A stretch of 64,000 bases of DNA from assembly GCF_000337675.1 (NCBI RefSeq), contig NZ_AOIB01000021.1:249632-313631 (forward strand). Direction: 5' to 3'. The position numbers and the translations under genes are program-made. Source of the stretch: Natronococcus amylolyticus DSM 10524 (GTDB taxonomy: Archaea > Halobacteriota > Halobacteria > Halobacteriales > Natrialbaceae). The notes below the pieces were generated by a model. It was not told the DNA's origin, made no database searches, and saw nothing but the letters and a program-made list of their open reading frames with translations. Of this stretch, positions 35,517 to 43,696 are shown piece after piece (the first letter of the stretch is position 1; each line of letters starts with the position of its first letter).

Positions 35517-36266
35517 TCACTCGCCGGGGCGACTCGGCATAGGCGTTGCGCTCTCCTCGCCGAAGCGCGCCCGGAGCCGCCGACGGATCGGCGGCGCCTC
35601 GAGGGTGCGCCAGCCGACGACGGCGCCGACGGTGCCGACCAGAGAGAGCAGCGCTCGCGTGCTGGCGGCGTCGACGAGAACCGCGAGGACGGCGATCGCG
35701 ATCGCCGCGAGAAACGCTCGCCAGGGGTCGCCGCGAGCGAGCCAGGCGATCGCGCCGAGATACGCGACGGCGAGGACGATCGAGACGGGGATGTCGACGA
35801 GGTAGTGGATGCCGAGCGCGAGTCGGGCGAAGCCGACGACGGCGACGACCGCGCCGGCAGCGAGCAGCCGCCGGGCGCGGGTACTGTGGGTCGTCCACAG
35901 CGCGAACGCACCCCAGGTGCTCACCGCCGCCATGACGTGGCCGCTGGGAAAGCCGTGCTCGCTCGAGGACACCGCGTGCAGGCTGGGATCGGTGCGAGGA
36001 AGCGCGAACGTGCCCTTGACCAGAACGACGAACGCGAGCCCCCCGAGCGCGACCGCGAGGACGTACGCGGTTCGATCGGAACAGAGCGGTCGCCCGTCGG
36101 GAACTCCCGCTCGAAGCGTTCGGCCGACGTCCTGAAGGTAGAACACTCCGAGCACGGGAACGAGCAGCGTCAGCTTCCCGGGGTAAGAGAGCGCGACGAA
36201 CAGCAGCGTCGTCCACTCGGGGAGAAAGTCGCGGAGGAGTTCGGTCGCGCCGACGCTGCGGCTCAT
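35517..36266 (-). CDS. PAP2-type phosphatase
   Basis: 249 aa membrane phosphatase of the phosphatidic-acid phosphatase type 2 superfamily, with about six helices. The three signature blocks are visible: KGTFALPRTDP, EHGFPSGHVMAA (PSGH) and FARLALGIHYLVDIP (Arg...His...Asp). It would dephosphorylate a lipid or polyprenyl phosphate at the membrane surface; the substrate is unknown. First gene of a three-gene operon with the OB-fold-like and DUF457 membrane proteins. Confidence 0.88.
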   Translation of the reverse strand: MSRSVGATELLRDFLPEWTTLLFVALSYPGKLTLLVPVLGVFYLQDVGRTLRAGVPDGRPLCSDRTAYVLAVALGGLAFVVLVKGTFALPRTDPSLHAVSSSEHGFPSGHVMAAVSTWGAFALWTTHSTRARRLLAAGAVVAVVGFARLALGIHYLVDIPVSIVLAVAYLGAIAWLARGDPWRAFLAAIAIAVLAVLVDAASTRALLSLVGTVGAVVGWRTLEAPPIRRRLRARFGEESATPMPSRPGE

Positions 36267-36366
36267 ACCGCAAGACGGGACGCCACCAGGTAAACGGTTC
36301 GCGTTTCAGTCGCGCGCCAGCGCTCGTGGCGTGAGCCTCGCTCGAAAAATCTGGACCAAAAACGAC

Positions 36367-37164
36367 CTAGAACGGGAACAGCGAGTCGGCGTCGGGATCC
36401 CGCTCGAGCAGCTCGATCTCGTGGCCGTCCTGGTCTTTCGTAAAGGCATACATGTTGTCGTTGCTCTCGGGATCACGGTAGTCCGCCGCTTCGCGGGTCA
36501 TGAGCTGGTCCCAGTCCTCCTCCAGGTCGTCCATGCGGACACAGAGGTGGCCCCAGGCGTCGCCGAAGTCGTAGCTGCGGCCGTCGTAGTTGTAGGTGAG
36601 TTCGACGGCCATCGCCGCGTCGCTCGCGTCCTCGGGTTTCATGAAGTAGTTCGCGAACGAATCCGACTCCCAGCGGCCGGTGTGTTCGTACTCGAACTTG
36701 CGGGTCCAGAAGCCGAGCGCGTCGTCGGCGTCCTCGACGCGGATCATGGTGTGGTCGAGCGACCAGGTCGCGCCCTGCTCGGGGTCGCGCTGGACGATCT
36801 CGACCTCGTGGCCGTCGGGGTCCTTCACGAAGGCGTACCGGCCGCCACAGGACTCGGGGTCCCGATAGTCGTCGACGCCCTCGTCCATCAGCTGCTCGTA
36901 GTGCTCCTCGAGTTCGCCGTCAGGAACGCGCACGGCGATGTGACCCCAGGCGTCGCCGACCTCGAGGTCGTCCTCGCCCTCGTTGTGGGTGAGCTCGAGC
37001 ATCGCCTCCTCCTCGTGCATCTCCTCGGGGCCGAGGTAGACGATGGTGAAGCCGTCGCCCTCGTGGCGGTCTTTCTCCTCGTACTCGAGGTGGGTCTGAT
37101 ACCAGTCGAGCGATTCCTCGAGGTCGCCGACGCGAAGCATGACGTGATCGAGCGTGCCCTCCAT
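36367..37164 (-). CDS. Two-domain glyoxalase I-like VOC protein
   Basis: 265 aa made of two tandem glyoxalase-type domains (about 1-130 and 137-265). Each half repeats the GloA pattern: LDHVMLRVGDLEESLDWYQT, AMLELTHNEG, WGHIAVRV, DPDGHEVEIVQRD in the first, LDHTMIRVEDADDALGFW, AVELTYNYDG, WGHLCVRM, DQDGHEIELLERD in the second. Metal-ligand His and Glu are present in both halves. Likely isomerises a methylglyoxal-thiol hemithioacetal; haloarchaea lack glutathione and use gamma-glutamylcysteine, so that would be the expected thiol. ATG at 37164 begins the first domain. Confidence 0.85.
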   Translation of the reverse strand: MEGTLDHVMLRVGDLEESLDWYQTHLEYEEKDRHEGDGFTIVYLGPEEMHEEEAMLELTHNEGEDDLEVGDAWGHIAVRVPDGELEEHYEQLMDEGVDDYRDPESCGGRYAFVKDPDGHEVEIVQRDPEQGATWSLDHTMIRVEDADDALGFWTRKFEYEHTGRWESDSFANYFMKPEDASDAAMAVELTYNYDGRSYDFGDAWGHLCVRMDDLEEDWDQLMTREAADYRDPESNDNMYAFTKDQDGHEIELLERDPDADSLFPF

Positions 37165-37212
37165 ACCCGGACCAACGCCGGGAAATCTCAAAAGCGTGGC
37201 GAAGCCGGCGGT

Positions 37213-38898
37213 CTACTCGGCGTCGTCGACCGACTCGGTCCCGTGAGCCCCGGCATCGACGTCGACCGAGGACGCCTTCGGCTCGACGCCCTTGCGTTTT
37301 GCGTCGAGCTCCGAGAGTCCGTAGACGAGTCCGACGAGGACGACGAGTCCGATCGGCAGGAAGATCGCGGGCGAGAGCCCGAGGTAGCCGTACAGCAGGT
37401 AACAGAGGACCACGACGCTCATGACGGTCACAGCGTAGTAGAGCTGCGTTCGGACGTGGTCGATCAGGTCCGCCCCGGTGAACGTCGAGGACAGCACCGA
37501 GGTATCCGAGATCGGCGAGGTGTGGTCGCCGAAGATCGCCCCGGAGAAGACGGCGCCGACGACGACGGGCATGAGGTCGAACGAACCGGTCAGCTCGTAG
37601 ACGACCTGGATCGCGATCGGCGTGACGATCCCCATCGTTGCCCACGACGACCCCATGGTGAACGCGACGAACGCCGCGACGAACAGGACGACGACCGGCA
37701 GCAGCTCGAGCGGGATCGCCTCGCCGACGTAGCCGGCGACGAAGTCGCCCGTTCCGAGGGCGTCCGCGACGTCGCTGATCGACCACGCGAGGACGAGGAT
37801 CGTCACGGCGGTCACCATGAGTCGGAACCCGTCGAGGACGGTGTCGACGCCGTCGCCGAGATCGAAGAGGTCGTAGACGACGCCGATCGCGATCGCGGCC
37901 GCCACCATGGCGAACGAGCCCCAGACCAGCGCGCCGGCGAAGTCGCCGGCGCCGACGATATCGACGAGCACCTGGAGGAGCCCCGTCTCGTCGGCGGCCG
38001 CGCCGATCGTCGTCGGCGCACCCTCCTCGGCCTGCTCCCCGGTCCAGGCCTCGTACCCGGTCCAGAACGCGCCCGCAAGAGTCACCGCGACGAGGACGAC
38101 GACGGGCGCGAAGAACGTCCGCAGCATCGGGCGGTCATCGATCGGCTTTCCGAGATCCTTCTCGACCTCCTGGAGCGGGGTGGCGTCCTCGCGGCTGACG
38201 AGCCCCTGCTTCCACGAGCGGTGTTCGGCGTCGAGCATCTCGCCGAAGTCCCGTCGCGTGTAGACGATGATGCCCACCATCGCGATCGCCAGCAGCGCGT
38301 AGGTGTTGTACGGAATCGACCAGACGAACGTCTCGAACGCCGTCGGCGCCTCGCCGTCGACGCCGAGGTCCTCGTAGGCGCCCGCGATCAGCGAGAGCTG
38401 GAAGGCGACCCAGCTCGAGAGCCCGATCGTCGCGACGGGCGCGGCCGTCGAGTCGACGATGTAGGAGAGCTTCTCGCGGGAGATCCGGAACTGGTCGGAG
38501 ATCTCGCGCATCGTGCTGCCGACGATCGCCGTGTTGGCGTAGTCGTCGAAGAACATGAGCAGCCCCAGAATCCAGGTCGTGAGCCCGACCGTGCGCTGGC
38601 TCTCGAGTCGTTCGGTCGCCCAGTTGCGGACGGCGGTCGCACCGCCGAGTCGCCAGATCAGTGCGACGCCCGAGCCGAGTAGGATGGTGAACAACAGGAT
38701 CTGGACGTGGAACCCCTCGTCGGCGATGATCGCGCCGACGATCCAGTCGAACGTCTGTCCGATGCCGAGACTCTCGGTGTAGATGATCGCACCCGACCAG
38801 ACGCCGAGGAACAGCGAGAGCATCGGCCGCCGCGTGACGACCGCGAGCACGATCGCGAGCAGCGGCGGTAACAACGATAACGCTCCGAACTCAGACAT
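37213..38898 (-). CDS. Na+/H+ antiporter, NhaC family
   Basis: 561 aa, about 12-13 membrane segments. The family motifs GAIFGDHTSPISDTSVLSST and TMGSSWATMGIVTPIAIQV are clear, and a soluble loop occupies about residues 210-260. Expected to exchange Na+ for H+, supporting the low-sodium, potassium-rich halophile cytoplasm. ATG at 38898; single gene by spacing, 63 bp from the DRG GTPase end. The last 30 residues form an acidic cytosolic tail. Confidence 0.88.
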   Translation of the reverse strand: MSEFGALSLLPPLLAIVLAVVTRRPMLSLFLGVWSGAIIYTESLGIGQTFDWIVGAIIADEGFHVQILLFTILLGSGVALIWRLGGATAVRNWATERLESQRTVGLTTWILGLLMFFDDYANTAIVGSTMREISDQFRISREKLSYIVDSTAAPVATIGLSSWVAFQLSLIAGAYEDLGVDGEAPTAFETFVWSIPYNTYALLAIAMVGIIVYTRRDFGEMLDAEHRSWKQGLVSREDATPLQEVEKDLGKPIDDRPMLRTFFAPVVVLVAVTLAGAFWTGYEAWTGEQAEEGAPTTIGAAADETGLLQVLVDIVGAGDFAGALVWGSFAMVAAAIAIGVVYDLFDLGDGVDTVLDGFRLMVTAVTILVLAWSISDVADALGTGDFVAGYVGEAIPLELLPVVVLFVAAFVAFTMGSSWATMGIVTPIAIQVVYELTGSFDLMPVVVGAVFSGAIFGDHTSPISDTSVLSSTFTGADLIDHVRTQLYYAVTVMSVVVLCYLLYGYLGLSPAIFLPIGLVVLVGLVYGLSELDAKRKGVEPKASSVDVDAGAHGTESVDDAE

Positions 38899-38961
38899 GA
38901 TCGGACGTACATCGCTGAAGCTGATAATTCTGTTCCATCGAAATCGACAGCTGCCGAGCCA

Positions 38962-40077
38962 CTACCGCCGCAGAATGAGCTTCAGTACGTCCTCGTCCTC
39001 GAGAACGTGATCCGTCCCGACCTGTTGTTCGTCGTGGGTCGCGCTGGGGCCGCTGACGCGGGCGAAGCGGAATCGCTCCTCCATCTCGCCGCCGAGTTTC
39101 TCGATGGCCTCGCCAACGGTCGATCCTCCCTCGATCACGAGGGGTTCCTCCCAGTCGACACCCCGTCCCGGTTTGTCCATGTAGACCCGGATCAGCCCGA
39201 GGTTCTCCCAGATTCGGTCCTTGAGCGCGTCGAGACCGCGTTCGGCCTCCGCGCTGATGAACGTCACTTCCTCCTCGGGGTCGAGCCCGCGCTCGCGCAG
39301 TTGCTCGTCGACCTGCTCCTTGTAGTCGGGCTCGATCAGATCGACCTTGTTGACGCAGGTGATCGACGGGATGTACTCGCGGTTCTCCATCAGCCCGTCG
39401 ATCAGCCGATCGATGGTGACGTTCTCCTGAAGGTTCAGGTCGGCGTTGACGTAGCCCTGGTCGCGGAGCACGTCCGAGATCGTCTCCTCGTCTAAATCCT
39501 GGTCGGTGCTCGAGGTGATCTTGATTCCGTCTTTGATCTTCGGCCGGACGGTCACCCGCGGGGGGTCCTGGTCGACGCGGATGTTGATGTCGTACAGCTC
39601 CTCCTGGAGTCGGTCGTACTGGTCGATCTCGAACACCGAGAGTACGAAGATGATCAGGTCGGCGTTGCGGACGACCGCCAGCACCTGCTGTCCGTCACCC
39701 TTCCCGGACGCCGCCCCTTCGATCAGTCCGGGGACGTCGAGCAGCTGGATGTTCGCCCCCCGGTGGTTGAGCATCCCCGGGTTGACGTCCAGCGTCGTAA
39801 ACTCGTAGGAGCCCGTCTCGCTCTCGGCGTTGGTCAGCGAGTTCAACATCGACGACTTGCCGACGCTCGGAAAGCCGACGAGCGCGACCGTCGCGTCGCC
39901 GTGTTTTTCCACGGAGTAGCCGCCGCCACCCCCCGAGCCCGACTGCTGGTTCTCGAGTTTCTCCTTCTTCTCGGCGAGCTTGGACTTCAGCCGACCGAGG
40001 TGGGCCTCGGTCGACTTGTTGTAGGGCGTGTTGGCGATCTCCTCTTCGATCTCCTCGATATCGTCCTCGAGCCCCAT
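38962..40077 (-). CDS. DRG-family GTP-binding protein
   Basis: 371 aa. Developmentally regulated GTPase of the OBG/DRG type, associated with translation in archaea and eukaryotes. G1 VGFPSVGKSSMLN, G2/G3 region DVPGLIEGAASGKGDGQQ, G4 NKVD, G5 SAEAERG; the C-terminal TGS domain runs from about residue 290 (IRVYMDKPG onward). A helical N-terminus (MGLEDDIEEIEEEIANTPYN) precedes the G domain, followed by a glycine-rich stretch. ATG at 40077 is the conserved start; a GTTTTTCGG element about 30 nt upstream fits. Confidence 0.93.
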   Translation of the reverse strand: MGLEDDIEEIEEEIANTPYNKSTEAHLGRLKSKLAEKKEKLENQQSGSGGGGGYSVEKHGDATVALVGFPSVGKSSMLNSLTNAESETGSYEFTTLDVNPGMLNHRGANIQLLDVPGLIEGAASGKGDGQQVLAVVRNADLIIFVLSVFEIDQYDRLQEELYDINIRVDQDPPRVTVRPKIKDGIKITSSTDQDLDEETISDVLRDQGYVNADLNLQENVTIDRLIDGLMENREYIPSITCVNKVDLIEPDYKEQVDEQLRERGLDPEEEVTFISAEAERGLDALKDRIWENLGLIRVYMDKPGRGVDWEEPLVIEGGSTVGEAIEKLGGEMEERFRFARVSGPSATHDEQQVGTDHVLEDEDVLKLILRR

Positions 40078-40250
40078 TTGTCTGTACTCAACCGGGCGGA
40101 CCGAAAAACGCTTTCCATGCGACCCGCACCCCGGCTTCGACCGACCGTCCTCGAAGTTCGCCACCACCGAGGTGTACCACCCGGTTTCAGCACGATCGAC
40201 GATGAAGTTCGACACCCATAAACGGTCGGCGGCGGTAGCGTCGCACAGAG

Positions 40251-40454
40251 ATGCCGGAACCGGCACAGCTGCGAGACAGCACCCAGATCGTGCTCCCCCG
40301 CGAAACCCTCGAGGGCCTCGAGTCGCGCCTCGACGAGGAGTTCACCGTCACCGTCGTTTCCGAAGACGACGATCGCTGCCGGATCATCGGGAGTCCCGTC
40401 GAGATCACGGACGTAAGCGAGTTCCTCACTCGTCGCGGTGTCGTCGTTCAGTAG
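40251..40454 (+). CDS. VNG_1110C-type small conserved protein
   Basis: 67 aa: MPEPAQLRDSTQIVLPRETL, then a beta-rich segment FTVTVVSEDDDRCRIIGSPV and EITDVSEFLTRRGVVV. I recognise it as the haloarchaea-restricted VNG_1110C family; function unknown. A CATAAAC TATA-like element about 29 nt upstream of the ATG (around 40216-40222) supports the start. Divergent from the DRG gene. Confidence 0.75.
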   Translation: MPEPAQLRDSTQIVLPRETLEGLESRLDEEFTVTVVSEDDDRCRIIGSPVEITDVSEFLTRRGVVVQ

Positions 40455-40495
40455 CCGACACACCGACGCTCGCAGGACAGTGGAACCGACGCGAG

Positions 40496-41788
40496 CTACC
40501 GCTCGGGGTGTGTCGGCGCGTCGAACCCACCCCGTACCAGCGGTTTCGCGACATGGCGGCGCGCACACGGCGGGACCTCGTACCACCCCTCTTCGAGGTC
40601 GCGCTCGAGCGCCACCGTCTCCTTCTCCGGTGCACTCGTCTTGCAGTCGCGACACCGATACCCCTGATTCCGCCCGGCACTCTCCATCGTCCGCCCGCAG
40701 TCGGGACAGGTCGGCGTGACGCGTTCGGTCTCGACGCGCTCCCGAAGAGTGAACTTCTCGAGTTTGAGCGTCCCCCTCGATACCTCGCCACAGACCGTGA
40801 GCCGGTCGCCGACCCGCAGCGCTCGCACCCGGTCGCGGAACCGCTTGGTCGGCTCGAAGGCGGCACACTCGAGCGACGGCCGTTCGTTCCGGTCGCGGTC
40901 GTCGCCGAGTCCCTCGAGGGCGACGAAGACGTGGCCGCCCCGCCTGGTTTCGGGCTCGCTCGCGACCCGGCCGTCGACCCGGTAGGCTCGCCCGTCCCGG
41001 ACCGACTTGAGCGAGCCATCTCGAAGATGGACGTCCGTTCCCTGATTGGTGACGAACAGCCGGCTCGAGGCGACGGGTTCGCTCTCGATTCCTTCGGCGA
41101 CCCGACTGATTGCGTCGGGGTCGTCGCCCCGAATGCCGTACAGGATCGGACCGGGCGTGTGAGGAACGCAGACCGTTTCACCCTCGCCGCGGTCGACGGT
41201 GTCCCAGACCCTCGGATACTCGCGGTCGGCCGCGGCGAAGACGCTCTCGGACTCGACCTCGCGGGGCGTTCCCCACCGTTCGGACTGCCGGTAGGAGATC
41301 CGTTCGTAGGTCCACTCCTCGAGTTCGTTCCAGGCACCGATCGCGGCGAGGGCGCCGATCCGGCCGCGGCCGTTGCCGGCGTGCCACGAGCGGTAGCCGT
41401 GACCGTCGATCAGGGTCGCCGCGTCGGCTCGCTCGAGGTGGCCCCGAATCGCTCGCCGGGTGAACGCGCTCACGTCCGCCGGGGCTTCCTGCGGGCCGTG
41501 GTCGGCGACGACCAGCCCGGGGTGGGTTCGCTCGTCCGCGGTTTCCGCGAGGCACTCGAGTTGCTCGCGGGCGATTTCGAACGCATCTGCAGGCGCACAG
41601 TCAGTGTGAATCGCCAGCGCGGCGTTGCCGCGGGTCTTGTACTCGACGGCGGGGTTGAGCCGAACGAGGATCAGTCGCGATACCGACGCGCCCGAGCGTT
41701 CCAGTCGCTCGGCGATCGTCTTCGCAACGTACGTCGTACACATTCCGTGCTCGCGGGAGTCGGTATCGTCGAGCCCGACGACGGTCAT
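40496..41788 (-). CDS. tiaS: tRNA(Ile2) 2-agmatinylcytidine synthetase TiaS
   Basis: 430 aa. TiaS modifies C34 of the AUA-reading tRNA-Ile with agmatine, using ATP; essential in archaea. The N-terminal TVVGLDDTDSREHGMCTTYV kinase-like loop, LVRLNPAVEYKTRGNAALAI, and the middle HAGNGRGRIGALAAIGAW block match the family; residues about 310-360 are an OB-fold and the C-terminus has a zinc ribbon (CPDC...CRDC near residues 370-395). ATG at 41788 begins the conserved N-terminus. Confidence 0.93.
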   Translation of the reverse strand: MTVVGLDDTDSREHGMCTTYVAKTIAERLERSGASVSRLILVRLNPAVEYKTRGNAALAIHTDCAPADAFEIAREQLECLAETADERTHPGLVVADHGPQEAPADVSAFTRRAIRGHLERADAATLIDGHGYRSWHAGNGRGRIGALAAIGAWNELEEWTYERISYRQSERWGTPREVESESVFAAADREYPRVWDTVDRGEGETVCVPHTPGPILYGIRGDDPDAISRVAEGIESEPVASSRLFVTNQGTDVHLRDGSLKSVRDGRAYRVDGRVASEPETRRGGHVFVALEGLGDDRDRNERPSLECAAFEPTKRFRDRVRALRVGDRLTVCGEVSRGTLKLEKFTLRERVETERVTPTCPDCGRTMESAGRNQGYRCRDCKTSAPEKETVALERDLEEGWYEVPPCARRHVAKPLVRGGFDAPTHPER

Positions 41789-41948
41789 CGACCAAGGGTA
41801 GCCGGGCCACTGAGTAACCGCTTTCGGACCCCGACGCCGAATTCCGATCGTATAAAAGCGTACCTCTCCAATTCCCGGCGAATCGCCACCCTGCGGGCGG
41901 GGATCCGCGGGACAACACTGATATAGATGGGCTCACTTACAATCCTCT

Positions 41949-42914
41949 ATGTCCCGCTCGGCACTGGTCGGCAACGTTACCGCGATGCTAGAGGACGCGG
42001 GATTCGTGGTCAGCGACCGGTGTGCGATTCGCCCAAAGAGCTTCGACATCGCCGCCCGTCGCGGCGACAACCTGTTGCTCGTCAAGATTTTGGGCAACAT
42101 CGACGCCTTCAACGAAGAGACCGGTCACGAGATGCGACGCCTAGGTACCTACCTGCAGGCGACGCCGCTGATGATCGGCCTGCGCAGCCGAGACGAGGAT
42201 CTCAAACCCGACGTCACCTACTTCCGCCACGGCGTCCCCGTCCTCAGCCCCGACACGGCGTACAACCTGTTCATCGAGGACGTTCCCCCGCTGATCTACG
42301 CGGCGCCCGGCGGACTGTACGTTAACATCGACGGCGACCTGCTGGCCGACGAACGCGAGGGTCACGAACTAAGCCTCGGACAGCTCGCCAGCCAGCTCGG
42401 CGTCTCCCGACGGACGGTCTCGAAGTACGAGGACGGGATGAACGCCTCCGTCGAGATCGCGATGGCACTGGAAGAGCTGTTCGACGCCTCCCTGACCAGT
42501 CCCGTCGACGTCCTCGAGGGCGCCGACGAGGTTCACGAGAGCGAGTCGACCCCGGAGGATCCCGACGCCGATCCGACCGACGAACAGGTCGTCGCCGTCC
42601 TGACGCGAGCCGGCTACCGGGTCCATCCCACCGTCCGCTCCCCGTTCAAGGCCGTCAGCGAGGACGAGGGCGACAGCGGCGTCGTCCTCACCGGCCACTC
42701 GGAGTTCACCGAGGCCGCCGAGAAGCGGGCCCGGATCATGAGTTCGATCGGCCGCGTTACCCGTACGCAGTCGGTGTACGTCGTCGACCGCGCGAAACAG
42801 GAGTCCGTCGACGGCACCGCCCTCGTCGAACGCGAGGAGCTCGAGGAGCTCCGCGACGCGGACGATCTCCGTGCGGTGATCCGCGAGCGGGCCGAGCGCG
42901 AGGAGGCCGTCTGA
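41949..42914 (+). CDS. Archaeal HTH transcriptional regulator (COG1395)
   Basis: 321 aa. An N-terminal restriction-endonuclease-like domain ([40 protein letters not shown]), then a Cro/C1-type helix-turn-helix ([20 protein letters not shown]) near residues 140-160, and a C-terminal domain of about 130 residues beginning [16 protein letters not shown]. Family-conserved in euryarchaea; targets unknown. ATG at 41949 lies about 27 nt after a GATATAGA element, giving a leaderless transcript. Confidence 0.87.
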   Translation: MSRSALVGNVTAMLEDAGFVVSDRCAIRPKSFDIAARRGDNLLLVKILGNIDAFNEETGHEMRRLGTYLQATPLMIGLRSRDEDLKPDVTYFRHGVPVLSPDTAYNLFIEDVPPLIYAAPGGLYVNIDGDLLADEREGHELSLGQLASQLGVSRRTVSKYEDGMNASVEIAMALEELFDASLTSPVDVLEGADEVHESESTPEDPDADPTDEQVVAVLTRAGYRVHPTVRSPFKAVSEDEGDSGVVLTGHSEFTEAAEKRARIMSSIGRVTRTQSVYVVDRAKQESVDGTALVEREELEELRDADDLRAVIRERAEREEAV

Positions 42915-43085
42915 GAGGCGATCCGGAACGACGGCCGTCGGAGCCGGACCGCCGCGGTGTTGCTCGAGCCGATCGGTCGGAATCCTCGCTGTCGTGTACT
43001 TTTGCGATTATCTGAAGACGACTCGAGTTAGATTCCGGAGTCCCGACGACGACGGCTCGATGGCAGAGACGACGTCTCCGAATTC

Positions 43086-43121
43086 GCTTGCGTTTACGCA
43101 AACGGAAACGTTCCCGCAATC
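43086..43121. repeat. Hexamer array (six G-N4-C units)
   Basis: Six in-register hexamers: GCTTGC, GTTTAC, GCAAAC, GGAAAC, GTTCCC, GCAATC. Both strand senses of the unit occur, producing an inner palindrome TTGCGT tt ACGCAA. It lies in the gap between the convergent 3' ends of the COG1395 regulator and the DUF7344 gene, 40 bp beyond the latter's stop. Confidence 0.65.
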
Positions 43122-43161
43122 GTCGACTGTCGAACCGGACACTCGAGCGACTCGCGAGCGA

Positions 43162-43509
43162 TCAGTTTCGGCGAAGGGACTCGAGCGAGAAGTTTCCGGA
43201 ATCGATCCGTCGGCTCTCGGGCTCGTACTCGATGACGCCCGCGTCCGCCAGCCACGGGAGGTGAGCGTGGTGAAGCGTGAGCGCGACCCGTTCAACGGAC
43301 GGCCTCTCCTCGTCGTCGGTCTCGAGTTCGGCTTCGCGGTTCGCGACCGCGACGGCCAGTTCGTCGATCCCGAACGGCTCGGTGTACTCGGCGAGGATCG
43401 CGAGTGCAACTCGCCGCCGATCCGCCGCGAGGAGTTCGTGACGATCGCGGTCGGACAGCTCTTCCCTCCCTACACACCTATCGGCCGCATCGTTCGATGT
43501 TCGGACCAT
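43162..43509 (-). CDS. DUF7344 winged-helix-like protein
   Basis: 115 aa. The core (ELLAADRRRVALAILAEYTE, then FGIDELAVAVANREAE, VALTLHHAHLPWLADAGVIE and YEPESRRID) is the pattern of the haloarchaeal DUF7344 domain, a small winged helix in which the LHHxHLPxLxxxGxIxY motif is invariant. Probably a DNA-binding regulator. ATG at 43509 precedes the conserved core by 20 residues; the longer open frame upstream overlaps the neighbouring promoter and is non-acidic. Divergent from the Bat-like sensor gene. Confidence 0.78.
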   Translation of the reverse strand: MVRTSNDAADRCVGREELSDRDRHELLAADRRRVALAILAEYTEPFGIDELAVAVANREAELETDDEERPSVERVALTLHHAHLPWLADAGVIEYEPESRRIDSGNFSLESLRRN

Positions 43510-43696
43510 TTCGTGATTACGCCGGCTTGGTTCACTCAACGAGTCGTTCGACCGTAAGATCGAACTAAAACATCTTAGGCGGGTTTGGGTGAAAGTCGGA
43601 GGAAGCGTTCCGATTTCGACCGCGGTTTCGCGCCGAACTCGAGTAGATGGCTCCGTCGACGGAAGGTTAATACGCAGAAACACGGTACACGGGACG